NCBI RefSeq assembly: GCF_014646095.1
Contig: NZ_BMMU01000004.1
Span: forward strand, 310,001 to 374,000
From: Streptomyces lacrimifluminis
GTDB lineage: Bacteria > Actinomycetota > Actinomycetes > Streptomycetales > Streptomycetaceae
DNA: 64,000 nt
Direction of reading: 5' to 3'
The notes beneath the pieces are model-generated. The model was not told where the DNA came from and did no database searches. It saw only the letters and a program-made list of their open reading frames with translations. A program made the position numbers and the translations under genes. Shown here one piece after another: positions 42,848 to 52,309 of the stretch (positions are counted from its first letter, which is position 1; each line of letters begins with the position of its first letter).

Positions 42848-43363
42848 ATGGCCGACGCCGACCTGAAGCTGCTGTACCGGGAGCTGATCTCGCTGGAGAT
42901 CGAGCTGTGGGACGGCATCGAGGGGCGTTTGCGGGCGGAGTACGACCTGCCGCTGACCTCGTTCGAGGTGCTGCACCTGCTGCTGCGGCAGCCCGGGCGA
43001 CGGATCCAGGACATCGCGGAGAAGTTCTCGATCACGGTGGGCGGCACGAGCAAGGTGGTCGATCGCCTTGAGGCGGCGGGCCTGTGTGAGCGGCGGGCCA
43101 ATCCGAACGACCGCCGTTCCTCGATCGTCGAGCTGACGCCCGAGGGACGGAAGCTGGTGGACGGGGCTCTGAAGGTCTTCGAGGAGGAGCTGGAACTGCG
43201 TATCGGGTCGGTGATTCCCGAGAAGTCCGTACGCGAGGTGACGGCGGTCCTCAGCACCCTGCGGGCGGCCGGACGTGCCCTGGACGCGGAGCGGAAGGCC
43301 GCCGCGCAGACGCCGGTGCCGGCCGTGCGGGCGCCGAAGCAGCCCGGCCGGCCGGCATCGTGA
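42848..43363 (+). CDS. MarR-family transcriptional regulator
   Basis: A 171-aa winged-helix regulator: DLPLTSFEVLHLLLRQPGRR, IQDIAEKFSITVGGTSKVVDRLEAAGL and RRANPNDRRSSIVELTPEGR follow the MarR fold in order. The C-terminal 30 residues are an Ala/Pro-rich tail. The ATG at 42848 with GGAAG 9 bp upstream is preferred; a GTG lies immediately before it. It is near the NTF2-MBL-VOC group and probably autoregulates through the palindromes upstream of it. Confidence 0.88.
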   Translation: MADADLKLLYRELISLEIELWDGIEGRLRAEYDLPLTSFEVLHLLLRQPGRRIQDIAEKFSITVGGTSKVVDRLEAAGLCERRANPNDRRSSIVELTPEGRKLVDGALKVFEEELELRIGSVIPEKSVREVTAVLSTLRAAGRALDAERKAAAQTPVPAVRAPKQPGRPAS

Positions 43364-43449
43364 GCCGCGACGGCTCGGCAGTGCCCGTGGGTTGACCGGC
43401 CGGGGCCGGATGAACACGGCCCCCCGGCCCCGGCCCAGCAGCCCACTGT

Positions 43450-43874
43450 TCAGTCGGCGATACCGGCGAAGGCGATGACCTTGTCGATGCGGCCCCGGAC
43501 GAGGAGGTTGCCGGGGCCGCCGTGCGTGCGGCGTACTCCTCGGTACGGTCGTCACCCATGTATCGGGCACCCAGGAGACCGCCCCAGCGCAGCATGCCAT
43601 CCGGGTCCTCGGAGATCGTCGCGCGCCCCTGGAGGAGGACGAACGCGTACGGGGGCCGGTCCTCGTCGACGCAGAGGGCGAACCGTCCGTCGCGGGCGAG
43701 GTTGCGGCCCTTGACCCCGTCCTTCTCCGTGGTGAGCACGATGTCGTCGCCGTCGACAAGGAACCAGACCGGTGTCACGTGGGGGCTGCCGTCGGCGCGG
43801 ACGGTCGACAGCTTGCCGGTGCGGGTGCCGTGCGCGACGAACGTCCGCCACTGCTCCTCGGCCATCTTCCGCAT
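43450..43874 (-). pseudogene. PPOX-class F420-dependent oxidoreductase with a late frameshift
   Basis: Split-barrel protein of about 140 aa that would reduce a substrate with F420H2. The N-terminal 115 residues are normal: FVAHGTRTGKLSTVRADGSPHVTPVWFLVD, GRNLARDGRFALCVDED and YMGDDRTEEYAAR. Near 43515-43525 the frame shifts: the family C-terminus (NLLVRGRIDKVIAFAGIAD, stop 43450-43452) continues in another frame. As read, the protein runs on into Ser/Pro-rich nonsense to 43251. This may be a real mutation or a sequencing error. Confidence 0.7.
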
Positions 43875-43947
43875 GCGAGCGCCTTTCGTGTGGGTACGGA
43901 TCGACTCGTGGGCGCCCGGGGCGAGTCGGCCCCGGGCACCACGGGTT

Positions 43948-44340
43948 CTAGCCCCAGAAGGCGTCTTCGGCGGCCGGATCGGCGGAGAAGAGCCACATCT
44001 CGGTGATCTTGCCGTTCTCGATGCGCAGGAGGTCGACGCCGTCCATGCTCATCGACGCGTCACCCTGTCGGCCGGTGAAGTGGATGGTGGCGGCGACCAG
44101 GTCACCGTTGCCCATGAGGGTGTGGATCTTCTCGATGGCGAAGGTGCCCCGGCTGGTCTCCATCATGCTGCCGAGCATCTGGAAGACGGCGCCCTGTCCC
44201 TTGTGTTCGCCGGAGAACTGGTTGGCGCCGGGCTGGTGCCAGACGATGTCGGCGTCGAGGAGTTCGCCGAGAGCGGCCATGTCTCCGGTCTGGACGGCCT
44301 GGAAGTAGGTACGGGCGATGTCGATGTTCACGCTGGTCAT
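43948..44340 (-). CDS. NTF2-like/SnoaL-type protein
   Basis: A 130-aa cone-shaped NTF2-fold protein. Helix ARTYFQAVQTGDMAALGELL, then IVWHQPGANQFSGEHKGQGA and VDLLRIENGKITEMWLF, match the SnoaL-like/ketosteroid isomerase-like class. The His and Asp needed for isomerase chemistry are not clear. The ATG at 44340 has AGGAG 8 bp upstream. It is 50 bp downstream of the MBL gene on the same strand, so cotranscribed. Confidence 0.85.
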   Translation of the reverse strand: MTSVNIDIARTYFQAVQTGDMAALGELLDADIVWHQPGANQFSGEHKGQGAVFQMLGSMMETSRGTFAIEKIHTLMGNGDLVAATIHFTGRQGDASMSMDGVDLLRIENGKITEMWLFSADPAAEDAFWG

Positions 44341-44390
44341 GTCGTGTGCTCCTGGATCTTTGTGCGGAGGGCGGAAAGGGGGGTCGGTGT

Positions 44391-45173
44391 CTATCGGGCG
44401 AAGTCGAGGCGGTCGGTGAGGCCTGCTTCGGTGAACGCGGCCTCGATGTCGCTTCGGCCTTCCTTGAAGTGGGCCCAGCTGTCGAAGTGGGCGGGGACGA
44501 CCCGGCGGGCGCCGAGTATCTGCGCGGCCTCGGCGCCCTGGGCGCTGTCGAGGGTGAGCAGGGCGTTGTCGAAGGCGAAGTCCATGCGGGCGCCGCCGAG
44601 GAAGAGGACCGCGGTGTCGACGGCAGCGAACCTTCCGGCGATCTCCTTGACGTGCTCCAGGGCGGCGTTGTCGCCGCTGACGTAGACCGGGGGCAGGTCG
44701 TCGGAGGTGAGCACGAAGCCGACGACGTCGCCGGTGACCGGTTCGCAGCCGACGGGGCCATGCCGGGCGGGCACGCCCGTGACGGTCACGGTGCCGCCGT
44801 CGGGCCGCCAGAGCTCGGCGGTCTCCCAGAAGGCGAGGCCGTGCGCGTTGCCTCCGAGGCGACCGGCGCCGCTTTCCGTGGTGAAGACGACGGGGACCTC
44901 GGACAGGAAGGCGCGGCCGGCGTGGTCGAGGTTGTCGTCGTGCGTGTCGTGGGAGAGCAGGATGGCGTCGACGCCGCCCAGATCGGCGGCGGTGACGGGC
45001 GACGGGTCGGTCTTGACGAGCTTGTGGTCGCCGGGGAGGGGCATGGGGTACTCGCCGGGCGGGTCGAAGGTGGGGTCGGTGACGAACCTGAGCCCGCCGT
45101 ACTCGATCAGGGTGGTCGGGCCGCCGTAGACGCGGACGGGGATCTTTTCGCTGGTGGCGCTGGTGGCGGACAT
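44391..45173 (-). CDS. MBL-fold metallo-hydrolase
   Basis: A 260-aa metallo-beta-lactamase-fold protein. The zinc motif is LLSHDTHDDNLDHAG, in which the second His of HxHxDH is replaced by Thr-His-Asp-Asp as in some UlaG-like members. Further ligands are GVPARHGP and YVSGDNAALEHV, with VVPAHFDSWAHFKEG at the end. It is cytoplasmic. The ATG at 45173 follows GGGAGG. It forms a unit with the NTF2-like gene and perhaps the VOC gene. Confidence 0.85.
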   Translation of the reverse strand: MSATSATSEKIPVRVYGGPTTLIEYGGLRFVTDPTFDPPGEYPMPLPGDHKLVKTDPSPVTAADLGGVDAILLSHDTHDDNLDHAGRAFLSEVPVVFTTESGAGRLGGNAHGLAFWETAELWRPDGGTVTVTGVPARHGPVGCEPVTGDVVGFVLTSDDLPPVYVSGDNAALEHVKEIAGRFAAVDTAVLFLGGARMDFAFDNALLTLDSAQGAEAAQILGARRVVPAHFDSWAHFKEGRSDIEAAFTEAGLTDRLDFAR

Positions 45174-45317
45174 CGGGGGCCTCCCGGTCGGGAACAGTGA
45201 GTACGCGAGCCCTGCGAGTGGATCCGGCAGGGGAAGGGGCGGAAGGAGAAGGGCGGTCGGCCGTGCTGCGGCACAGACCGTCCGGCGGCTGTGCGGTGCG
45301 GCGGTCCGCGCGGCCGG

Positions 45318-45701
45318 TCAGGGCGCGGCGGGTGCGGAGAACACGCCGAAGTGGTTGCCGGCCGTGTCCCGCAGCCGGGCGAAGCGGAAGCCCGCGGAGT
45401 CGGAGACCGGCTCCATGAGCACCTCGGCGCCGAGTTCGCCGGCGCGCTCGACGGTCGCGGTGACGTCCTGCACGAGGACGTAGAAGATCGCGTAGTCGGG
45501 AAACCCGCCCTCGGACTCCCACACGCCGCCCGCCGGTCGCTGGGCACCGGGCGGCATCACCGAGTGATAGGTGACACCCGGGGTGTTGGTGTTGGGGACG
45601 TAGTTCCAGTCGAAGAGCTCGCCGTAGAACTCCTTGACCTTCTCCGGCTGGTCGGTGCCGAACTCGAACCAGGCGACCGAGTTGAAGGCGGGAACGGTCA
45701 T
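45318..45701 (-). CDS. VOC-superfamily (glyoxalase-like) protein
   Basis: A 127-aa protein of two betaalphabetabetabeta units: VAWFEFGTDQPEKVKEFYGELFDWNY and DYAIFYVLVQDVTATVERAGELG, ending in FRFARLRDTAGNHFGVF with the C-terminal metal-ligand region. This is the hydroxylase-like VOC class common in Streptomyces. The ATG at 45701 has GGAG 8 bp upstream, better than ATG 45725. It is probably the first gene of a unit with the MBL and NTF2-like genes (144-bp gap). Confidence 0.87.
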   Translation of the reverse strand: MTVPAFNSVAWFEFGTDQPEKVKEFYGELFDWNYVPNTNTPGVTYHSVMPPGAQRPAGGVWESEGGFPDYAIFYVLVQDVTATVERAGELGAEVLMEPVSDSAGFRFARLRDTAGNHFGVFSAPAAP

Positions 45702-46021
45702 GACACTCACTCCTTGCCAGTCCAATATCAGAACAAACGTGACTCTTCAGGACGCACTTGATCCGGAGGGCGATTACCGCGCCCCACTGGAACGGTCCAC
45801 AGGGCCCGCCTCCCGGAGGGGGCAGACAGGCGGACGGACGGGCGGGCGAGGCCCCGGATCGACCGCGCACCCAGCAAACCATTTAGATTCCATGGAATCA
45901 ACTTCTGCGGATTATTGTTCCCCGTGATACAGGTCTGGCGTTCAGTCGCCTCGCCCCACACACGGCACAGGAACGAGGCCGCCCCGGGCACGGGCGGCCG
46001 ACAGCAGAGAGGAAGCCCGTC
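45702..46021. promoter_or_regulatory. Divergent promoter region with a 14-bp palindrome
   Basis: It separates the VOC and radical SAM genes. The perfect palindrome GATTCCATGGAATC lies at 45886-45899 in an AT-richer patch and could bind a dimeric regulator. No gene is seen here. Confidence 0.45.
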
Positions 46022-46903
46022 ATGGAACCGGTCGAGATCGAGGCCAGGACCCTGATCCAGAAGTCGAAGACCCCGTCGAACGACTACGTGATCAACCCCT
46101 ACACCGGCTGTGTTCTGGGCTGCGCGTACTGCTTCGCCTCCTTCGCCGGGCGGCGGTTCGGCCGGTCGGCCAAGGAGTGGGGCGACTACCTGTACGTGAA
46201 GAAGAACGCCGTCGACCTGGCCCGCGAAGAGCTGGCCCGGATGCCCGAGCACAAGCGCCGCGGCACGATGCTGCTCAGCTCGGTCACCGACCCCTACCAG
46301 GGCCACGAGACGAAGTACCGTCTCACCCGCGGCATCCTGCGCGAACTGAAGACCGTCGAGTACCCGGGCCTGGTCCGCATCCTGACCAAGTCGCCCGTCG
46401 TCACCCGCGACATCGACCTGCTCACCGGCCTGCCCCGGGCCGAGGTCGGCATGACCGTGACCACCGCCGACGACAAGGTCAGCCGCTGGCTGGAGGTACG
46501 CGCCCCGCTCGCCTCCCGCCGCCTGCGCACCCTCACGGAACTACGCGAGGCCGGCATCCCCACCTTCGCCTTCGTCGGCCCGCTCCTGCCCCACTTCGCC
46601 ACCCAGCCCGAACTCCTGGACCACCTCTTCGGGCAGCTCGTCGAGGCCGGCATCACCGAGGTGTTCATGGAGCACATCAACCTCAAGCGGTACATCCGCG
46701 AGCGCATGGACCAGGTCCTCGCCGACGAACCCGACGAGGTGCGCGAGGCGTACGTACAGGCCCGCACCCGGGAACACCGCGAACAGCTCGACGCGATCGT
46801 GGCCGCCCTGCTGGCCAAGCACGGGCTGCGGCTGCGCTTCGACGAGGTCGTCCATCACGACGACAACGACACCCTGCGGCAGAGACTGTCCGGCCCGGCG
46901 TGA
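46022..46903 (+). CDS. SPL-family radical SAM protein (Rv2578c type)
   Basis: A 293-aa radical SAM enzyme. The cluster motif is CVLGCAYC (Cx3Cx2C), followed by FASFAGRRFGRSAKEWGDYLYVK. SPL-family blocks LLSSVTDPYQGHETKYRLTRG and GMTVTTADDKVSRWLEVRAP are conserved. The family includes spore photoproduct lyase-like repair enzymes and Rv2578c-type proteins of unknown substrate; the SPL catalytic Cys cannot be confidently located. The ATG at 46022 follows AGAGAGGAAG. Monocistronic and convergent with the GH32 gene. Confidence 0.88.
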   Translation: MEPVEIEARTLIQKSKTPSNDYVINPYTGCVLGCAYCFASFAGRRFGRSAKEWGDYLYVKKNAVDLAREELARMPEHKRRGTMLLSSVTDPYQGHETKYRLTRGILRELKTVEYPGLVRILTKSPVVTRDIDLLTGLPRAEVGMTVTTADDKVSRWLEVRAPLASRRLRTLTELREAGIPTFAFVGPLLPHFATQPELLDHLFGQLVEAGITEVFMEHINLKRYIRERMDQVLADEPDEVREAYVQARTREHREQLDAIVAALLAKHGLRLRFDEVVHHDDNDTLRQRLSGPA

Positions 46904-46995
46904 GCGGGGCTGTCCCTGTGACGAAGCGTTCCGGGCCGGGGATCGACGGGCCCTTGTGAAGCCGGTTTTCCGCGTCTCTCGTCCAAGGAACGTGT

Positions 46996-47024
46996 CTGCC
47001 CGTATGCCCGTATGCCCGTACGGC
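46996..47024. repeat. GCCCGTAT tandem units
   Basis: Three near-identical GCCCGTAT/GCCCGTAC units in the gap between radical SAM and GH32 genes; otherwise this 274-bp gap is featureless. Confidence 0.6.
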
Positions 47025-47177
47025 TCAGCGGGTGATGGCCGGCCCGCGAGGTGGGCCGGCCACGGTCGACATCACGGGATCAAGGGGGGGCCGGAACGGA
47101 GACGTACTCCTCGCGCGTGTCCTGGGTGTGCTGAGGATCAGGCGGTCGGCCTCGTCCTCCGTGCCCTCGTGTCGGGA

Positions 47178-49739
47178 TCAGTCGTGGGCGGAGTCGAGGT
47201 GCCAGACGACGGCCTTGTCCAGCTTCACGGTGCCGTTCTCGGCGAAGACCTGCACGCCCTGGCTGGCGGGGTCGGGGAAGAGCTGGTCGGTGATCACGGC
47301 CTCGCCGCTGCCGCCGAAGACCTCGACGGACGACCAGTCGACGAGGATCCGCAGCTCGACCTTGCCGTTCTCGGCCTTCAGCGGCGCTGTCTGGACGCCG
47401 GGGAAGGTGCTGTTGAAGTCCACGGCGCCGGAACGGGTGCGGTCGACGTACAGCTCCTCGGTCGTGGTGTCGTAGCCGATGACGGTCTCCTCGCCGTTCG
47501 CGCCCGTACGGACCTTGAGGCCGAAGCGGTCGGCGTCCTCAAGGGAGAAGGTCGCCTCGATGTCGAGGGCTCCGCCCTCGGCCGCGGGGCCGATCAGGGG
47601 CTCGGAGGTGTCCCTGACGGCGACGCCGGACGCGGACACCGCGTGCGGCTGCCGGAGGGACTCCAGGCCGTCGACCGGCTTGCTGATCAGGCGGATCCGG
47701 CCGTCGACCGTGCGCAGGGCCATCTCCCGGGGGACGCTCTGCGCGCCGCGCCAGGGCGAGGTGGGGACGGCGCCGCTGTAGTCCCAGTTGTTCATCCAGC
47801 CGACCATGTACCGCTTGCCGTCCGGGGCGTCCTCCCACGACACGGCCGCGTAGTAGTCCTTGCCGTAGTCGGCCCAGTCGGCGCGCTGCACGACGGACTT
47901 CGCGGCGGTGTCGGCTTCGGTGAACCGGTCGGCCAGGATGTGGCCCCAGCCGGCGCTGTTCAGGTCGACGAGCTGGATCTTCGCCCTCCTGCCCGCGTAG
48001 GGGCGCAGGTCGAAGGAGGCCCAGTCCAGGGTCTCGCTGTTGGCGCCGGTGGCGCTGCGGACGACCTGGCCGTCGACGATGAGGTTGACGGACGTCTCCC
48101 GGGAGACGGGCTGGGCCTTGGTGTCGGAGAGCATGATGTGGTCGACGTTGAGGTGGCCCCAGCCGCCGGTGTTGTCGTCGACGATCCTGATCCGCGCCTG
48201 CCTGCCGGCGAGATCACCCACGTCCCAGGAAGCCCAGTCGAGAACCTCGGCGTCCTTTCCGGTGGCGCTGCGCACCACTTCGCCGTCGACGACGAGTTCC
48301 ATGGCGGTGGGGTCGGCGTAGCCGGTGGGGTGGTTGCCGCCGCCGATGAGGAAGTTGATGTGCTCCTTGTCGACGGTGAACTCGGGCGAGGTGAGGGTGC
48401 CGGTGGTGGCGTCGCCGTCCAGGTAGCTGTTGACCAGGCCGCCGCCCAGGAACCCGGAGACTTCCTGCTGGTGGGGGAGGGTGCCGGCGGCCGGGGCCGA
48501 GCCGAAGGCTTCTCCGGTCGTCGTCCAGCCGCCGTAGCTGCCGCCCTCGAAGTCGGCGAGAACCGTCCCCGCAGGCGGCGGGCCCTGTTCCAGGAGGGTT
48601 CCGGGCTCGTGCGGGTGGCGTCCGCCGCCGACCTTGAAGTTCAGGTAGGAGCTGTCGACCGTGAATTCGGGTGAGGTGAGGGTGCCGGTGGTGCCGTCGC
48701 CCGAGTGGAAGCTGTTGGCGAGACCCTTGCCGTCAAAGCCGTCGACGGTCTGCTGCCCGGCCAGCGCCCCGGCCGCCGGTCCGTCGCCGAAGGCGGTGCC
48801 GGTCGTGGCCCACGCACCGAAGTCGGTGCCCTCGAAGTCCTGCGTCACCGTGCCGGTGGGCGGGGTGTAGGTGCCCCTGTCGTCGGCGGTGAACTTCTTG
48901 CCGTCGAAGTCGCCGACGAAGTACTGGGCGGCCGAACCGCCCGCGATACCCCCGGGGTTGATGTTGACGACCAGGACCCACTTGATGTTGTTCTCGTCCC
49001 CGTCGACCGCGAGGGGGAACAGGTCGGGGCACTCCCACACCCCGCCCGTCGCGCCGGCCGGCCCGAACTCGCTCCGCAGCTCCCAGTCCTTGAGGTTCTT
49101 CGACGAGTAGAACCGCACCTTGTGCTCTGTGGACAGTGACACCGTCATCAGCCAGCTCTTGGTCGGCGCGTACCACTGGACCTTGGGGTCGCGGAACTCC
49201 CTGGAGCCGATGTCGAGGACGGGGTTGCCCTGGTACTTGGTCCAGGTCCGGCCGCGGTCGGTGCTGTAGGCGAGCGACTGGGCCTGGATGCCTGTGTCCT
49301 TGGCGTGGCTCGTGTAGATCGCCACCATGGCCGGGTTCTCCTTCGTGCCGAAGCCGGTGGTGTTGTCCCGGTCGACGACCGCGCTGCCGGAGAACACCAT
49401 CTCCTCGTCGTCGTGCGACAGGGCGAGCGGCAGCTCCTTCCAGTGCACGAGGTCCTCGCTCACCGCGTGCCCCCAGGACATGTCGCCCCAGGAGTTCCCG
49501 TTCGGGTTGTACTGGTAGAAGAGGTGGTACTCGCCCTCGTAATACACGAGGCCGTTGGGGTCGTTCATCCAGTTCTTCTCCGGAGTGAAGTGGAACTGGG
49601 GCCGGTAGGTCTCGGAGTACGGCGGGGTGTCGGCGGCTACGGCTCGGGGTGTCAGTGGGGCTGCGGACAGGGCGCAGACGGTTGCCACCGCAGCGATCAT
49701 TCGTATATGGGCATGCCGGGATGCACGTCCAGAGCTCAT
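47178..49739 (-). CDS. Secreted GH32 fructan hydrolase (levanase-like) with nested duplicated module
   Basis: An 853-aa secreted enzyme: signal peptide (about 1-36, AVA-AD cleavage), then the five-bladed GH32 propeller with nucleophile Asp60 in WMNDPNG, Asp184 in FRDPKV and acid/base Glu236 in VWECPDLF. An insert at about 296-610 interrupts the propeller. It holds half-module A (297-378), then a complete copy A' (391-472) plus B' (480-537), then half B (551-606). The propeller then resumes (YYAAVSWEDAPDGKRYMVGW) and a C-terminal beta-sandwich follows. It hydrolyses levan, inulin or sucrose; the exact substrate cannot be told. The ATG at 49739 follows GGAG. Confidence 0.9.
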   Translation of the reverse strand: MSSGRASRHAHIRMIAAVATVCALSAAPLTPRAVAADTPPYSETYRPQFHFTPEKNWMNDPNGLVYYEGEYHLFYQYNPNGNSWGDMSWGHAVSEDLVHWKELPLALSHDDEEMVFSGSAVVDRDNTTGFGTKENPAMVAIYTSHAKDTGIQAQSLAYSTDRGRTWTKYQGNPVLDIGSREFRDPKVQWYAPTKSWLMTVSLSTEHKVRFYSSKNLKDWELRSEFGPAGATGGVWECPDLFPLAVDGDENNIKWVLVVNINPGGIAGGSAAQYFVGDFDGKKFTADDRGTYTPPTGTVTQDFEGTDFGAWATTGTAFGDGPAAGALAGQQTVDGFDGKGLANSFHSGDGTTGTLTSPEFTVDSSYLNFKVGGGRHPHEPGTLLEQGPPPAGTVLADFEGGSYGGWTTTGEAFGSAPAAGTLPHQQEVSGFLGGGLVNSYLDGDATTGTLTSPEFTVDKEHINFLIGGGNHPTGYADPTAMELVVDGEVVRSATGKDAEVLDWASWDVGDLAGRQARIRIVDDNTGGWGHLNVDHIMLSDTKAQPVSRETSVNLIVDGQVVRSATGANSETLDWASFDLRPYAGRRAKIQLVDLNSAGWGHILADRFTEADTAAKSVVQRADWADYGKDYYAAVSWEDAPDGKRYMVGWMNNWDYSGAVPTSPWRGAQSVPREMALRTVDGRIRLISKPVDGLESLRQPHAVSASGVAVRDTSEPLIGPAAEGGALDIEATFSLEDADRFGLKVRTGANGEETVIGYDTTTEELYVDRTRSGAVDFNSTFPGVQTAPLKAENGKVELRILVDWSSVEVFGGSGEAVITDQLFPDPASQGVQVFAENGTVKLDKAVVWHLDSAHD

Positions 49740-50287
49740 GGTGTCTCCTGTGTCTCGGACGTCCACGACGCGGAGCCTGCGGTTCTGGCGTGGCCGACCA
49801 AAAGTGATGCCCGGGCGGCGCAGTCGTCCCACTGCGCCGAACCGGGATGTCATCGTTGACTTGTGTCATCGATGACATCGAGTGGCCCGATGATGGGCTG
49901 AACCTCCCCAAGGCGTCAACGGTTCGGGCGGAACCGCCCGCCACCTCCTGTCCCTCCGTCAAGCGCCATTGTCACCTGGCCAGTTGTGCCAACGGCTTCC
50001 ACCACGGCAGGTGGGGACCGGCGACCGAGCAGGTCAGGCCGCGACCCGAACGTCGAACCGGGAAGGATTCCGCGCCCTCGTCGGCGATCGGATGCGCCTG
50101 CCATAGGCGGGCGCGCGGGTTCGTCAGTCGACATGAGGACCTCCCGGAGGTCGGTCGGAAGCCGCCAGACAGCCTCAGACACGTTCCAGGAGGTCCTTAC
50201 CGAGCACGATTGATCACATCGTGCCGTCACACGCCTCCCACCTCGCCCAAAGTCCCCGTACCGCGCAACCGGCGTGCGTGTCGTTCA
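49740..50287. promoter_or_regulatory. 548-bp upstream region of the GH32 gene with LacI-like palindrome
   Basis: The perfect 14-bp palindrome TGTCATCGATGACA (49864-49877), with a TGTCATCGTTGAC-like half-site at 49848-49860, is a typical LacI-family operator layout and lies 125 bp before the GH32 start. The rest, up to the hydrolase fragment, has no credible gene. Confidence 0.5.
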
Positions 50288-50575
50288 TCAGCGGAAGAAG
50301 TTGAGGAGTGCCTTCGCGATGGCGTCCGGGGCTTCCTCGGTGAAGTGTTCGGCGAGTGCGGGCATCACCAGGCGCCAGCCGTACCAGAACTGGGGCCAGG
50401 CGGGGAGCAGGAGCAGCGGCGGGCCTTCTCCGCCGACGACGGCGTGCACCGCGACACCGTCGACGTCGACGATGCGGCTGGTGAAGGTGTCGGTGAATCC
50501 TGGGGGCAGGTGCGGAAGGGTGTCGACGGTGTTCGGCACGGCGTCGGTGCCGGGGTGGCTGTGCTGGGTGGGCAT
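50288..50575 (-). pseudogene. Alpha/beta-hydrolase with large internal deletion
   Basis: A 95-codon frame begins like an epoxide-hydrolase/haloalkane-dehalogenase-type alpha/beta hydrolase: GFTDTFTSRIVDVDGVAVHA, then GEGPPLLLLPAWPQFWYGWRLVMPALA (oxyanion region). It jumps directly to a C-terminus HFTEEAPDAIAKALLNFF. The family's roughly 290 residues lose the nucleophile elbow, cap and catalytic Asp/His, so it cannot be active. The junction is in frame, so a protein could still be made. Confidence 0.7.
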
Positions 50576-50797
50576 GGTGGGCCTCTTCTTGGACGTGGTC
50601 CTTCGCAGGCGGGGACCTGTTGATCGGGTTGTTGCTGTGTCGCCGGCGGCGGCCGGGCGCGAGGTGATGTCCGTCCCGGCCTCGCGCGTGACCGCCTCGC
50701 CCGCAGCGGCGGGGGCGGTCGGCGTCTGCTCGGCGGGGCCGGGGTGACGGCGGCTGGGTGCGGCGCCGGTGTGAGGGGGCGACCGCGTGGTCCGTTG

Positions 50798-51019
50798 TCA
50801 GGCGGAGGTCGGCTCGTATCCGTGTGCCTTTTCCAGGTCCCCGTCCGGGATGGTCAGCAGTTCGACGCTGAGGTCGTCCGGGCCGAGGAGATAGCGGGCG
50901 CGGGCCGGGGCGACCGTGACCTCACTGTGGAGCCGGTAACCGCCGCGCCTGACTTGTTCTGTCACGGCCTCGTAGTCCGCGACGCTGCGGGATCCGAAGG
51001 CGATGTTCACCGCGTTCAT
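50798..51019 (-). pseudogene. 5'-truncated VOC protein
   Basis: A 73-codon frame (SVADYEAVTEQVRRGGYRLH, ARYLLGPDDLSVELLTIPDG) matches the second half of a glyoxalase-like VOC protein. The first half is missing and no ribosome site supports the ATG at 51019. It is adjacent to the eroded hydrolase and the AKR gene. Confidence 0.6.
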
Positions 51020-51158
51020 GGGAGAAGCGCATGCGCCGAACAGGTCGGCAGTCTGCGCTCATGTCCGCCGAGACCGTGCACCCTGGCGGACGGGGTGGGC
51101 GGGACAGCAAGGGGCGACGCCAACTCGTCCAACCGTCGGAGAAGAGCAGACGGTCGTC

Positions 51159-52208
<1,050 letters not shown>

Positions 52209-52309
52209 TCAGGCGCGGGGAGGCCGTTCATGGCGCGAGAGTCAGAACGGCTGACACGGTGAACGCCATCGGCCGTCCACCGCCGGAGTCGTAGAGGCGG
52301 CCGAAGGGG

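Noticed and set aside
43251..43449. Extended C-terminus of the PPOX protein as read
   Set aside because: The Pro/Ala/Ser-rich tail is antisense to the MarR gene end; the family C-terminus lies in another frame with stop at 43450-43452.
49916..50230. 104-codon minus-strand frame upstream of the GH32 gene
   Set aside because: No family resemblance, no ribosome site and uneven codon use; treated as noncoding.
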